This document shows, piece by piece, positions 37,101 through 50,400 of a stretch of DNA of 64,000 nucleotides. Made by a program: the position numbers and the translations under genes. Source of the stretch: Setophaga petechia (taxonomy: Eukaryota; Chordata; Aves; Passeriformes; Parulidae); the NCBI GenBank assembly GCA_024362935.1, contig JANCRA010000010.1:692001-756000 (forward strand), written 5' to 3'. The notes below the pieces were generated by a model that saw only the letters and a list, made by a program, of their open reading frames with translations, ran no database searches and was not told where the DNA came from. Positions within the stretch are counted from its first letter, which is position 1. Each line of letters opens with the position of its first letter.

Positions 37101-40100
37101 TACTTTCCCACTCTCTTGCCTTTCCCTTCACATTAATACTTGAAAGGAAGGCGTCTTAGACAACTTTCTTTTTCTTGTTACAGAACACACTGCAGCCCTC
37201 TGTTCAACTTCTAGAACACGATAGGAGATGTTTAGTGAGCAAGAAGGTTTTCTCCTTGGGAGACATAGTGAAAAAGCTATTTGCTTAGATGTAGGTGACA
37301 AGAAACACTTACTGCAGTGAAGTGACAAGTTAATTGGTACACAGAACTGGGATTGTGTTAGCAGCTCTCAAAGTGATAGAAAACAGTACTTTCCCACTCT
37401 CTTGCCTTTCCCTTCACATTAATACTTGATAGGAAGGCGTCTTAGACAACTTTCTTTTTCTTGTGTCAAAAAAATCTGCAGCCCTCTCTGCAACATGTAC
37501 AACACGATGGAAGTTGTTTAGTGAGCAGGAAGGTTTTCTCCATGCGAGACATAGTGAAAAAGCTATTTGCTTAGATGTAGGTGACAAGAAACACTTACTG
37601 CAGTGCACTGAACAGCTAACTGCTCCACAGCACTAGTACTGTGTTAGCAGCTTGCAAAGTGCTAGAAAACAGTACTTTCCCACTCTCTTGCCTTTCCCTT
37701 CACATTAATACTTGAAAGGAAGGCGTCTTAGACAACTTTCTTTTTCTTGTGTCAAAACACAGTGCAGCCCTCTGTGCAACTTCTAGGACACGATAGGAGA
37801 TGTTTAGTGAGCAGGAAGGTTTTCTCCTTGGGAGACATAGTGAAAAAGTTATTTGCTTAGATGTAGGTGACAAGAAACACTTACTGCAGTGAAGTGACAA
37901 GTTAATTGGTACACAGCACTGGGATTGTGTTAGCAGCCTGCAAAGTGCTAGAAAACAGTACTTTCCCACTCTCTTGCCTTTCCCTTCACATTAATACTTG
38001 AAAGGAAGGCATCTTAGACAACTTTCTTTTTCTTGTGTCAAAAAACTCTGCAGCCCTCTCTGCAACATCTACTACACGATGGAAGTTGTTTAGTGAGCAG
38101 GAAGGTTTTCTCCTTGCTAGACATACTGAAAAAGCTATTTGCTTAGATGTAGGTGACAAGAAACACTTACTGCAGTGCACTGAAAAGCTAACTGCTCCAC
38201 AGCACTAGTACTGTGTTAGCAGCTTGCAAAGTGCTAGAAAACAGTACTTTCCCACTCTCTTGCCTTTCCCTTCACATTAATACTTGAAAGGAAGGCGTCT
38301 TAGACAACTTTGTTTTACATTTTGCAAAACACACTGCAGCCCTCTGTGCAACTTCTACAACACGATGGAAGTTGTTTAGTGAGCAGCAACGTTTTCCCCT
38401 TGCGAAACAAAGTGAAAAAGCTATTTGCTCAGATGTAGGTATCAAGAAACACTTACTGCCGTGCACTGACAAGCTAATTGCTACACAGCACTGCGATTGT
38501 GTTAGCAGCTTGCAAAGTGCTAGAAAACAGTACTTTCCCACTCTCTTGCCTTTCCCTTCACATTAATACTTGAAAGGAAGGCGTCTTAGACAACTTTCTT
38601 TTTCTTGTTACAGAACACACTGCAGCCCTCTGTTCAACTTCTAGAACACGATAGGAGATGTTTAGTGAGCAAGAAGGTTTTCTCCTTGGGAGACATAGTG
38701 AAAAAGCTATTTGCTTAGATGTAGGTGACAAGAAACACTTACTGCAGTGAAGTGACAAGTTAATTGGTACACAGCACTGGGATTGTGTTAGCAGCTCTCA
38801 AAGTGATTGAAAACAGTACTTTCCCACTCTCTTGCCTTTCCCTTCACATTAATACTTGAAAGGAAGGCGTCTTAGACAACTTTCTTTTTCTTGTGTCAAA
38901 AAACTCTGCAGCCCTCTCTGCCAGATCTACAACACGATGGAAGTTGTTTAGTGAGCAGGAAGGTTTTCTCCTTGCGAGACATAGTGAAAAAGCTATTTGC
39001 TTAGATGTAGGTGACAAGAAACACTTACTGCAGTGCACTGAACAGCTAACTGCTCCACAGCACTAGTACTGTGTTAGCAGCTTGCAAAGTGCTAGAAAAC
39101 AGTACTTTCCCACTCTCTTGCCTTTCCCTTCACATTAATACTTGAAAGGAAGGCATCTTAGACAACTTTCTTTTTCTTGTGTCAAAAAACTCTTCAGCCC
39201 TCTCTGCCAGATCTACAACACGATGGAAGTTGTTTAGTGAGCAGGAAGGTTTTCTCCTTGCGAGACATAGTGAAAAAGCTATTTGCTTAGATGTAGGTGA
39301 CAAGAAACACTTACTGCAGTGCACTGAACAGCTAACTGCTCCACAGCACTAGTACTGTGTTAGCAGCTTGCAAAGTGCTAGAAAACAGTACTTTCCCACT
39401 CTCTTGCCTTTCCCTTCACATTAATACTTGAAAGGAAGGCATCTTAGACAACTTTCTTTTTCTTGTGTCAAAAAACTCTGCAGCCTTCTCTGCAACATCT
39501 ACATCACGATGGAATTTGTTTAGTGAGCAGGAAGGTTTTCTCCTTGCGGGACATAGTGAAAAAGCTTTTTGCTTAGATGTAGGAGACAAGAAACACTTAC
39601 TGCAGTGCACTGAACAGCTAACTGCTACACAGCACTAGGACTGTGTTAGCAGCTTGCAAAGTGCTAGAAAACAGTACTTTCCCACTCTCTTGCCTTTCCC
39701 TTCACATTAATACTTGAAAGGAAGGCGTCTTAGACAACTTTGTTTTACATTTTGCAAAACACACTGCAGCCCTCTGTGCAACTTCTACAACACGATGGAA
39801 GTTGTTTAGTGAGCAGCAACGTTTTCCCCTTGCGAAACAAAGTGAAAAAGCTATTTGCTCAGATGTAGGTATCAAGAAACACTTACTGCCGTGCACTGAC
39901 AAGCTAATTGCTACACAGCACTGCGATTGTGTTAGCAGCTTGCAAAGTGCTAGAAAACAGTACTTTCCCACTCTCTTGCCTTTCCCTTCACATTAATACT
40001 TGAAAGGAAGGCGTCTTAGACAACTTTCTTTTTCTTGTTACAGAACACACTGCAGCCCTCTGTTCAACTTCTAGAACACGATAGGAGATGTTTAGTGAGC

Positions 40101-41703
40101 AAGAAGGTTTTCTCCTTGGGAGACATAGTGAAAAAGCTATTTGCTTAGATGTAGGTGACAAGAAACACTTACTGCAGTGAAGTGACAAGTTAATTGGTAC
40201 ACAGCACTGGGATTGTGTTAGCAGCTCTCAAAGTGATAGAAAACAGTACTTTCCCACTCTCTTGCCTTTCCCTTCACATTAATACTTGATAGGAAGGCGT
40301 CTTAGACAACTTTCTTTTTCTTGTGTCAAAAAACTCTGCAGCCCTCTCTGCAACATGTACAACACGATGGAAGTTGTTTAGTGAGCAGGAAGGTTTTCTC
40401 CTTGCGAGACATAGTGAAAAAGCTATTTGCTTAGATGTAGGTGACAAGAAACACTTACTGCAGTGCACTGAACAGCTAACTGCTACACAGCACTAGTACT
40501 GTGTTAGCAGCTTGCAAAGTGCTAGAAAACAGTACTTTCCCACTCTCTTGCCTTTCCCTTCACATTAATACTTGAAAGGAAGGCGTCTTAGACAACTTTC
40601 TTTTTCTTGTGTCAAAACACAGTGCAGCCCTCTGTGCAACTTCTAGGACACGATAGGAGATGTTTAGTGAGCAGGAAGGTTTTCTCCTTGGGAGACATAG
40701 TGAAAAAGTTATTTGCTTAGATGTAGGTGACAAGAAACACTTACTGCAGTGAAGTGACAAGTTAATTGGTACACAGCACTGGGATTGTGTTAGCAGCCTG
40801 CAAAGTGCTAGAAAACAGTACTTTCCCACTCTCTTGCCTTTCCCTTCACATTAATACTTGAAAGGAAGGCATCTTAGACAACTTTCTTTTTCTTGTGTCA
40901 AAAAACTCTGCAGCCCTCTCTGCAACATCTACTACACGATGGAAGTTGTTTAGTGAGCAGGAAGGTTTTCTCCTTGCTAGACATACTGAAAAAGCTATTT
41001 GCTTAGATGTAGGTGACAAGAAACACTTACTGCAGTGCACTGAAAAGCTAACTGCTCCACAGCACTAGTACTGTGTTAGCAGCTTGCAAAGTGCTAGAAA
41101 ACAGTACTTTCCCACTCTCTTGCCTTTCCCTTCACATTAATACTTGAAAGGAAGGCGTCTTAGACTACTTTGTTTTACATTTTGCAAAACACACTGCAGC
41201 CCTCTGTGCAACTTCTACAACACGATGGAAGTTGTTTAGTGAGCAGCAACGTTTTCCCCTTGCGAAACAAAGTGAAAAAGCTATTTGCTCAGATGGAGGT
41301 ATCAAGAAACACTTACTGCCGTGCACTGACAAGCTAATTGCTACACAGCACTGCGATTGTGTTAGCAGCTTGCAAAGTGCTAGAAAACAGTACTTTCCCA
41401 CTCTCTTGCCTTTCCCTTCACATTAATACTTGAAAGGAAGGCGTCTTAGACAACTTTCTTTTTCTTGTTACAGAACACACTGCAGCCTTCTGTGCAACTT
41501 CTAGAACACGATAGGAGATGTTTAGTGAGCAGGAAGGTTTTCTCCTTGGGAGACATAGTGAAAAAGCTATTTGCTTAGATGTCGGTGACAAGAAACACTT
41601 ACTGCAGTGGACTGAAAAGCTTACTGCTACACAGCACTGCGATTGTGTTAGCAGCCTGCAAAGTGCTAGAAAACAGTACTTTCCCACTCTCTTGCCTTTC
41701 CCT
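31119..41703. repeat. HOR copy 6 (37-mer, 10,585 bp)
   Basis: Monomer order is the same as at 20534-31118, with monomers at exactly +10,585 bp. By eye only isolated substitutions separate the two copies, for example C at 31247 against T at 20662, and C at 35663 against G at 25078. The P monomer (33407), the J/K hybrid (39130), F* (41132) and all non-canonical junctions are shared. The whole 10.6-kb block was therefore copied as a unit. Confidence 0.94.
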
Positions 41704-44700
41704 TCACATTAATACTTGAAAGGAAGGCATCTTAGACAACTTTCTTTTTCTTGTGTCAAAAAACTCTGCAGCCCTCTCTGCAACATCTACAACACGATGG
41801 AAGTTGTTTAGTGCGCAGGAAGGTTTTCTCCTTGTGAGACATAGTGAAAAAGCTATTTGCTTAGATGTAGGTGACAAGAAACACTTACTGCAGTGCACTG
41901 AACAGCTAATTGCTACACAGCACTGGGATTGTGTTAGCAGCTTGCAAAGTGCTAGAAAACAGTACTTTCCCACTCTCTTGCCTTTCCCTTCACATTAATA
42001 CTTGAAAGGAAGGCGTCTTAGACAACTTTCTTTTTCTTGTGTCAAAACACAGTGCAGCCCTCTGTGCAACTTCTAGAACACGATAGGAAATGTTTAGGGA
42101 GCAGGAAGGTTTTCTCCTTGCGAGACATAGTGAAAAAGCTATTTGCTTAGATGGAGGTGACAAGAAACCCTCACTGCAGTGCAGTGACAAGTTAATTGGT
42201 ACACAGCACTGGGATTGTGTTAGCAGCTCTCAAAGTGCTAGAAAACAGTACTTTCCCATTCTCTTGCCTTTCCCTTCACATTAATACTTGAAAGGAAGGC
42301 ATCTTTGACAACTTTCTTTTATATTTTGCAAAACACACTGCAGCCCTCTGTGCAACTTCTAGAACACGATGGAAGTTGTTTAGTGAGCAGCAACGTTTTC
42401 CCCTTGCGAAACAAAGTGAAAAAGCTATTTGCTCAGATGTAGGTATCAAGAAACACTTACTGCCGTGCACTGACAAGCTAATTGCTACACAGCACTGGGA
42501 TTGTGTTAGCAGCTTGCAAAGTGCTAGAAAACAGTACTTTCCCACTCTCTTGCCTTTCCCTACACATTAATACTTGAAAGGAAGGCGTCTTAGACAACTT
42601 TCTTTTTCTTGTTACAGAACACACTGCAGCCCTCTGTGCAACTTCTAGAACACGATAGGAGATGTTTAGTGAGCAGGAAGGTTTTCTCCTTGGGAGACAT
42701 AGTGAAAAAGTTATTTGCTTAGATGTAGGTGACAAGAAACACTTACTGCAGTGAAGTGACAAGTTAATTGGTACACAGCACTGGGATTGTGTTAGCAGCC
42801 TGCAAAGTGCTAGAAAACAGTACTTTCCCACTCTCTTGCCTTTCCCTTCACATTAATACTTGAAAGGAAGGCATCTTAGACAACTTTCTTTTTCTTGTGT
42901 CAAAAAACTCTGCAGCCCTCTCTGCAACATCTACTACACGATGGAAGTTGTTTAGTGAGCAGGAAGGTTTTCTCCTTGCGAGACATACTGAAAAAGCTAT
43001 TTGCTTAGATGTAGGTGACAAGAAACACTTACTGCAGTGCACTGAAAAGCTAACTGCTCCACAGCACTAGTACTGTGTTAGCAGCTTGCAAAGTGCTAGA
43101 AAACAGTACTTTCCCACTCTCTTGCCTTTCCCTTCACATTAATACTTGAAAGGAAGGCGTCTTAGACAACTTTGTTTTACATTTTGCAAAACACACTGCA
43201 GCCCTCTGTGCAACTTCTACAACACGATGGAAGTTGTTTAGTGAGCAGCAACGTTTTCCCCTTGCGAAACAAAGTGAAAAAGCTATTTGCTCAGATGTAG
43301 GTATCAAGAAACACTTACTGCCGTGCACTGACAAGCTAATTGCTACACAGCACTGCGATTGTGTTAGCAGCTTGCAAAGTGCTAGAAAACAGTACTTTCC
43401 CACTCTCTTGCCTTTCCCTTCACATTAATACTTGAAAGGAAGGCGTCTTAGACAACTTTCTTTTTCTTGTTACAGAACACACTGCAGCCCTCTGTTCAAC
43501 TTCTAGAACACGATAGGAGATGTTTAGTGAGCAAGAAGGTTTTCTCCTTGGGAGACATAGTGAAAAAGCTATTTGCTTAGATGTAGGTGACAAGAAACAC
43601 TTACTGCAGTGAAGTGACAAGTTAATTGGTACACAGCACTGGGATTGTGTTAGCAGCTCTCAAAGTGATAGAAAACAGTACTTTCCCACTCTCTTGCCTT
43701 TCCCTTCACATTAATACTTGATAGGAAGGCGTCTCAGACAACTTTCTTTTTCTTGTGTCAAAAAACTCTGCAGCCCTCTCTGCAACATGTACAACACGAT
43801 GGAAGTTGTTTAGTGAGCAGGAAGGTTTTCTCCTTGCGAGACATAGTGAAAAAGCTATTTGCTTAGATGTAGGTGACAAGAAACACTTACTGCAGTGCAC
43901 TGAACAGCTAACTGCTCCACAGCACTAGTACTGTGTTAGCAGCTTGCAAAGTGCTAGAAAACAGTACTTTCCCACTCTCTTGCCTTTCCCTTCACATTAA
44001 TACTTGAAAGGAAGGCGTCTTAGACAACTTTCTTTTTCTTGTTACAGAACACACTGCAGCCCTATGTTCAACTTCTACAACACGATGGAAGTTGTTTAGT
44101 GAGCAGCAGGAAGGTTTTCTCCTTGCGAGACATAGTGAAAAAGCTATTTGCTTAGATGTAGGTGACAAGAAACACTTACTGCAGTGCACTGAACAGCTAA
44201 CTGCTCCACAGCACTAGTACTGTGTTAGCAGCTTGCAAAGTGCTAGAAAACAGTACTTTCCCACTCTCTTGCCTTTCCCTTCACATTAATACTTGAAAGG
44301 AAGGCGTCTTAGACAACTTTCTTTTTCTTGTTACAGAACACACTGCAGCCCTATGTTCAACTTCTACAACACGATGGAAGTTGTTTAGTGAGCAGCAACG
44401 TTTACCCCTTGCGAGACAAAGTGAAAAAGCTATTTGCTCAGATGTAGGTATCAAGAAACACTTACTCCAGTGCACTGACAATCTAATTGCTACACAGCAC
44501 TGCGATTGTGTTAGCAGCTTGCAAAGTGCTAGAAAACAGTACTTTCCCACTCTCTTGCCTTTCCCTTCACATTAATACTTGAAAGGAAGGCGTCTTAGAC
44601 AACTTTGTTTTACATTTTGCAAAACACACTGCAGCCCTCTGTGCAACTTCTACAACACGATGGAAGTTGTTTAGTGAGCAGCAACGTTTTCCCCTTGCGA

Positions 44701-47426
44701 AACAAAGTGAAAAAGCTATTTGCTCAGATGTAGGTATCAAGAAACACTTACTGCCGTGCACTGACAAGCTAATTGCTACACAGCACTGCGATTGTGTTAG
44801 CAGCTTGCAAAGTGCTAGAAAACAGTACTTTCCCACTCTCTTGCCTTTCCCTTCACATTAATACTTGAAAGGAAGGCGTCTTAGACAACTTTCTTTTTCT
44901 TGTTACAGAACACACTGCAGCCCTATGTTCAACTTCTACAACACGATAGGAGATGTTTAGTGAGCAAGAAGGTTTTCTCCTTGGGAGACATAGTGAAAAA
45001 GCTATTTGCTTAGATGTAGGTGACAAGAAACACTTACTGCAGTGCATTCAAAAGCTAACTGCTACACAGCACTGGGATTGTGTTAGCAGCTTGCAAAGTG
45101 CTAGAAAACAGTACTTTCCCACTCTCTTGCCTTTCCCTACACATTAATACTTGAAAGGAAGGCGTCTTAGACAACTTTCTTTTTCTTGTTACAGAACACA
45201 CTGCAGCCCTCTGTGCAACTTCTAGAACACGATAGGAGATGTTTAGTGAGCAGGAAGGTTTTCTCCTTGGGAGACATAGTGAAAAAGTTATTTGCTTAGA
45301 TGTAGGTGACAAGAAACACTTACTGCAGTGAAGTGACAAGTTAATTGGTACACAGCACTGGGATTGTGTTAGCAGCCTGCAAAGTGCTAGAAAACAGTAC
45401 TTTCCCACTCTCTTGCCTTTCCCTTCACATTAATACTTGAAAGGAAGGCATCTTAGACAACTTTCTTTTTCTTGTGTCAAAAAACTCTGCAGCCCTCTCT
45501 GCAACATCTACTACACGATGGAAGTTGTTTAGTGAGCAGGAAGGTTTTCTCCTTGCGAGACATAGTGAAAAAGCTATTTGCTTAGATGTAGGTGACAAGA
45601 AACACTTACTGCAGTGCACTGAAAAGCTAACTGCTCCACAGCACTAGTACTGTGTTAGCAGCTTGCAAAGTGCTAGAAAACAGTACTTTCCCACTCTCTT
45701 GCCTTTCCCTTCACATTAATACTTGAAAGGAAGGCGTCTTAGACAACTTTGTTTTACATTTTGCAAAACACACTGCAGCCCTCTGTGCAACTTCTACAAC
45801 ACGATGGAAGTTGTTTAGTGAGCAGCAACGTTTTCCCCTTGCGAAACAAAGTGAAAAAGCTATTTGCTCAGATGTAGGTATCAAGAAACACTTACTGCCG
45901 TGCACTGACAAGCTAATTGCTACACAGCACTGCGATTGTGTTAGCAGCTTGCAAAGTGCTAGAAAACAGTACTTTCCCACTCTCTTGCCTTTCCCTTCAC
46001 ATTAATACTTGAAAGGAAGGCGTCTTAGACAACTTTCTTTTTCTTGTTACAGAACACACTGCAGCCCTCTGTTCAACTTCTAGAACACGATAGGAGATGT
46101 TTAGTGAGCAAGAAGGTTTTCTCCTTGGGAGACATAGTGAAAAAGCTATTTGCTTAGATGTAGGTGACAAGAAACACTTACTGCAGTGAAGTGACAAGTT
46201 AATTGGTACACAGAACTGGGATTGTGTTAGCAGCTCTCAAAGTGATTCAAAACAGTACTTTCCCACTCTCTTGCCTTTCCCTTCACATTAATACTTGAAA
46301 GGAAGGCGTCTTAGACAACTTTCTTTTTCTTGTGTCAAAAAACTCTGCAGCCCTCTCTGCCAGATCTACAACACGATGGAAGTTGTTTAGTGAGCAGGAA
46401 GGTTTTCTCCTTGCGAGACATAGTGAAAAAGCTATTTGCTTAGATGTAGGTGACAAGAAACACTTACTGCAGTGCACTGAACAGCTAACTGCTCCACAGC
46501 ACTAGTACTGTGTTAGCAGCTTGCAAAGTGCTAGAAAACAGTACTTTCCCACTCTCTTGCCTTTCCCTTCACATTAATACTTGAAAGGAAGGCATCTTAG
46601 ACAACTTTCTTTTTCTTGTGTCAAAAAACTCTTCAGCCCTCTCTGCAACATCTACAACACGATGGAAGTTGTTTAGTGAGCAGGAAGGTTTTCTCCTTGC
46701 GAGACATAGTGAAAAAGCTATTTGCTTAGATGTAGGTGACAAGAAACACTTACTGCAGTGCATTGAAAAGCTAATTGCTACACAGAACTGGGATTGTGTT
46801 AGCAGCTTGCAAAGTGCTAGAAAACAGTACTTTCCCACTCTCTTGCCTTTCCCTTCACATTAATACTTGAAAGGAAGGCATCTTAGACAACTTTCTTTTT
46901 CTTGTGTCAAAAAACTCTGCAGCCTTCTCTGCAACATCTACATCACGATGGAATTTGTTTAGTGAGCAGGAAGGTTTTCTCCTTGCGGGACATAGTGAAA
47001 AAGCTTTTTGCTTAGATGTAGGAGACAAGAAACACTTACTGCAGTGCACTGAACAGCTAACTGCTACACAGCACTAGGACTGTGTTAGCAGCTTGCAAAG
47101 TGCTAGAAAACAGTACTTTCCCACTCTCTTGCCTTTCCCTTCACATTAATACTTGAAAGGAAGGCGTCTTAGACAACTTTCTTTTTCTTGTTACAGAACA
47201 CACTGCAGCCTTCTGTGCAACTTCTAGAACACGATAGGAGATGTTTAGTGAGCAGGAAGGTTTTCTCCTTGGGAGACATAGTGAAAAAGCTATTTGCTTA
47301 GATGTCGGTGACAAGAAACACTTACTGCAGTGGACTGAAAAGCTTACTGCTACACAGCACTGCGATTGTGTTAGCAGCCTGCAAAGTGCTAGAAAACAGT
47401 ACTTTCCCACTCTCTTGCCTTTCCCT
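41704..47426. repeat. HOR copy 7 (20-mer, 5,723 bp)
   Basis: Order is A-B-C-D-E-F-G-H-P-N-F-O-D-E-F-G'-J-K-L-M. This is the first 20 monomers of the 37-mer. It continues the 10,585-bp periodicity until about 47345, where M returns to the canonical AAGCTT form and is followed by A instead of F. Private change: none seen in the A-to-H part beyond those shared with the previous copies. Confidence 0.93.
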
Positions 47427-50400
47427 TCACATTAATACTTGAAAGGAAGGCATCTTAGACAACTTTCTTTTTCTTGTGTCAAAAAACTCTGCAGCCCTCT
47501 CTGCAACATCTACAACACGATGGAAGTTGTTTAGTGCGCAGGAAGGTTTTCTCCTTGCGAGACATTGTGAAAAAGCTATTTGCTTAGATGTAGGTGACAA
47601 GAAACACTTACTGCAGTGCACTGAACAGCTAATTGCTACACAGCACTGGGATTGTGTTAGCAGCTTGCAAAGTGCTAGAAAACAGTACTTTCCCACTCTC
47701 TTGCCTTTCCCTTCACATTAATACTTGAAAGGAAGGCGTCTTAGACAACTTTCTTTTTCTTGTGTCAAAACACAGTGCAGCCCTCTGTGCAACTTCTAGA
47801 ACACGATAGGAAATGTTTAGGGAGCAGGAAGGTTTTCTCCTTGCGAGACATAGTGAAAAAGCTATTTGCTTAGATGGAGGTTACAAGAAACCCTTACTGC
47901 AGTGCAGTGACAAGTTAATTGGTACACAGCACTGGGATTGTGTTAGCAGCTCTCAAAGTGCTAGAAAACAGTACTTTCCCATTCTCTTGCCTTTCCCTTC
48001 ACATTAATACTTGAAAGGAAGGCATCTTTGACAACTTTCTTTTATATTTTGCAAAACACACTGCAGCCCTCTGTGCAACTTCTACAACACGATGGAAGTT
48101 GTTTAGTGAGCAGCAACGTTTTCCCCTTGCGAGACATTGTGAAAAAGCTATTTGCTCAGATGTAGGTATCAAGAAACACTTACTGCCGTGCACTGACAAG
48201 CTAATTGCTACACAGCACTGGGATTGTGTTAGCAGCTTGCAAAGTGCTAGAAAACAGTACTTTCCCACTCTCTTGCCTTTCCCTTCACATTAATACTTGA
48301 AAGAAAGGCGTCTTAGACAACTTTCTTTTTCTTGTTACAGAACACACTGCAGCCCTCTGTGCAACTTCTAGAACACGATAGGAGATGTTTAGTGAGCAGG
48401 AAGGTTTTCTCCTTGGGAGACATAGTGAAAAAGTTATTTGCTTAGATGTAGGTGACAAGAAACACTTACTGCAGTGAAGTGACAAGTTAATTGGTACACA
48501 GCACTGGGATTGTGTTAGCAGCCTGCAAAGTGCTAGAAAACAGTACTTTCCCACTCTCTTGCCTTTCCCTTCACATTAATACTTGAAAGGAAGGCATCTT
48601 AGACAACTTTCTTTTTCTTGTGTCAAAAAACTCTGCAGCCCTCTCTGCAACATCTACTACACGATGGAAGTTGTTTAGTGAGCAGGAAGGTTTTCTCCTT
48701 GCGAGACATACTGAAAAAGCTATTTGCTTAGATGTAGGTGACAAGAAACACTTACTGCAGTGCACTGAAAAGCTAACTGCTCCACAGCACTAGTACTGTG
48801 TTAGCAGCTTGCAAAGTGCTAGAAAACAGTACTTTCCCACTCTCTTGCCTTTCCCTTCACATTAATACTTGAAAGGAAGGCGTCTTAGACAACTTTGTTT
48901 TACATTTTGCAAAACACACTGCAGCCCTCTGTGCAACTTCTACAACACGATGGAAGTTGTTTAGTGAGCAGCAACGTTTTCCCCTTGCGAAACAAAGTGA
49001 AAAAGCTATTTGCTCAGATGTAGGTATCAAGAAACACTTACTGCCGTGCACTGACAAGCTAATTGCTACACAGCACTGCGATTGTGTTAGCAGCTTGCAA
49101 AGTGCTAGAAAACAGTACTTTCCCACTCTCTTGCCTTTCCCTTCACATTAATACTTGAAAGGAAGGCGTCTTAGACAACTTTCTTTTTCTTGTTACAGAA
49201 CACACTGCAGCCCTCTGTTCAACTTCTAGAACACGATAGGAGATGTTTAGTGAGCAAGAAGGTTTTCTCCTTGGGAGACATAGTGAAAAAGCTATTTGCT
49301 TAGATGTAGGTGACAAGAAACACTTACTGCAGTGAAGTGACAAGTTAATTGGTACACAGAACTGGGATTGTGTTAGCAGCTCTCAAAGTGATAGAAAACA
49401 GTACTTTCCCACTCTCTTGCCTTTCCCTTCACATTAATACTTGATAGGAAGGCGTCTTAGACAACTTTCTTTTTCTTGTGTCAAAAAAATCTGCAGCCCT
49501 CTCTGCAACATGTACAACACGATGGAAGTTGTTTAGTGAGCAGGAAGGTTTTCTCCATGCGAGACATAGTGAAAAAGCTATTTGCTTAGATGTAGGTGAC
49601 AAGAAACACTTACTGCAGTGCACTGAACAGCTAACTGCTCCACAGCACTAGTACTGTGTTAGCAGCTTGCAAAGTGCTAGAAAACAGTACTTTCCCACTC
49701 TCTTGCCTTTCCCTTCACATTAATACTTGAAAGGAAGGCGTCTTAGACAACTTTCTTTTTCTTGTGTCAAAACACAGTGCAGCCCTCTGTGCAACTTCTA
49801 GGACACGATAGGAGATGTTTAGTGAGCAGGAAGGTTTTCTCCTTGGGAGACATAGTGAAAAAGTTATTTGCTTAGATGTAGGTGACAAGAAACACTTACT
49901 GCAGTGAAGTGACAAGTTAATTGGTACACAGCACTGGGATTGTGTTAGCAGCCTGCAAAGTGCTAGAAAACAGTACTTTCCCACTCTCTTGCCTTTCCCT
50001 TCACATTAATACTTGAAAGGAAGGCATCTTAGACAACTTTCTTTTTCTTGTGTCAAAAAACTCTGCAGCCCTCTCTGCAACATCTACTACACGATGGAAG
50101 TTGTTTAGTGAGCAGGAAGGTTTTCTCCTTGCTAGACATACTGAAAAAGCTATTTGCTTAGATGTAGGTGACAAGAAACACTTACTGCAGTGCACTGAAA
50201 AGCTAACTGCTCCACAGCACTAGTACTGTGTTAGCAGCTTGCAAAGTGCTAGAAAACAGTACTTTCCCACTCTCTTGCCTTTCCCTTCACATTAATACTT
50301 GAAAGGAAGGCGTCTTAGACAACTTTGTTTTACATTTTGCAAAACACACTGCAGCCCTCTGTGCAACTTCTACAACACGATGGAAGTTGTTTAGTGAGCA

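Larger units (their letters stand above)
18188..47345. repeat. 10,585-bp super-HOR, about 2.75 tandem copies
   Basis: Across this interval the sequence matches itself at an offset of exactly 10,585 bp. The left limit is inside the K versus J/K monomers at 17960 and 28545, where the diagnostic bases stop matching. The right limit is the M monomer at 47141, which has AAGCTT where 25971 and 36556 have AAGCTA. I noticed only a handful of substitutions between copies (19559, 20294, 31247, 35663/46248, 41296) and no indel. This implies very recent block duplication, or an assembly built on very similar reads. Confidence 0.9.

Noticed and set aside
18188..47345. Assembly duplication as the sole explanation of the 10.6-kb super-repeat
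   Set aside because: Not excluded. However, each copy has private substitutions and the third copy ends at a clean monomer-level switch, which favours real tandem copies. Long-read coverage would settle it.
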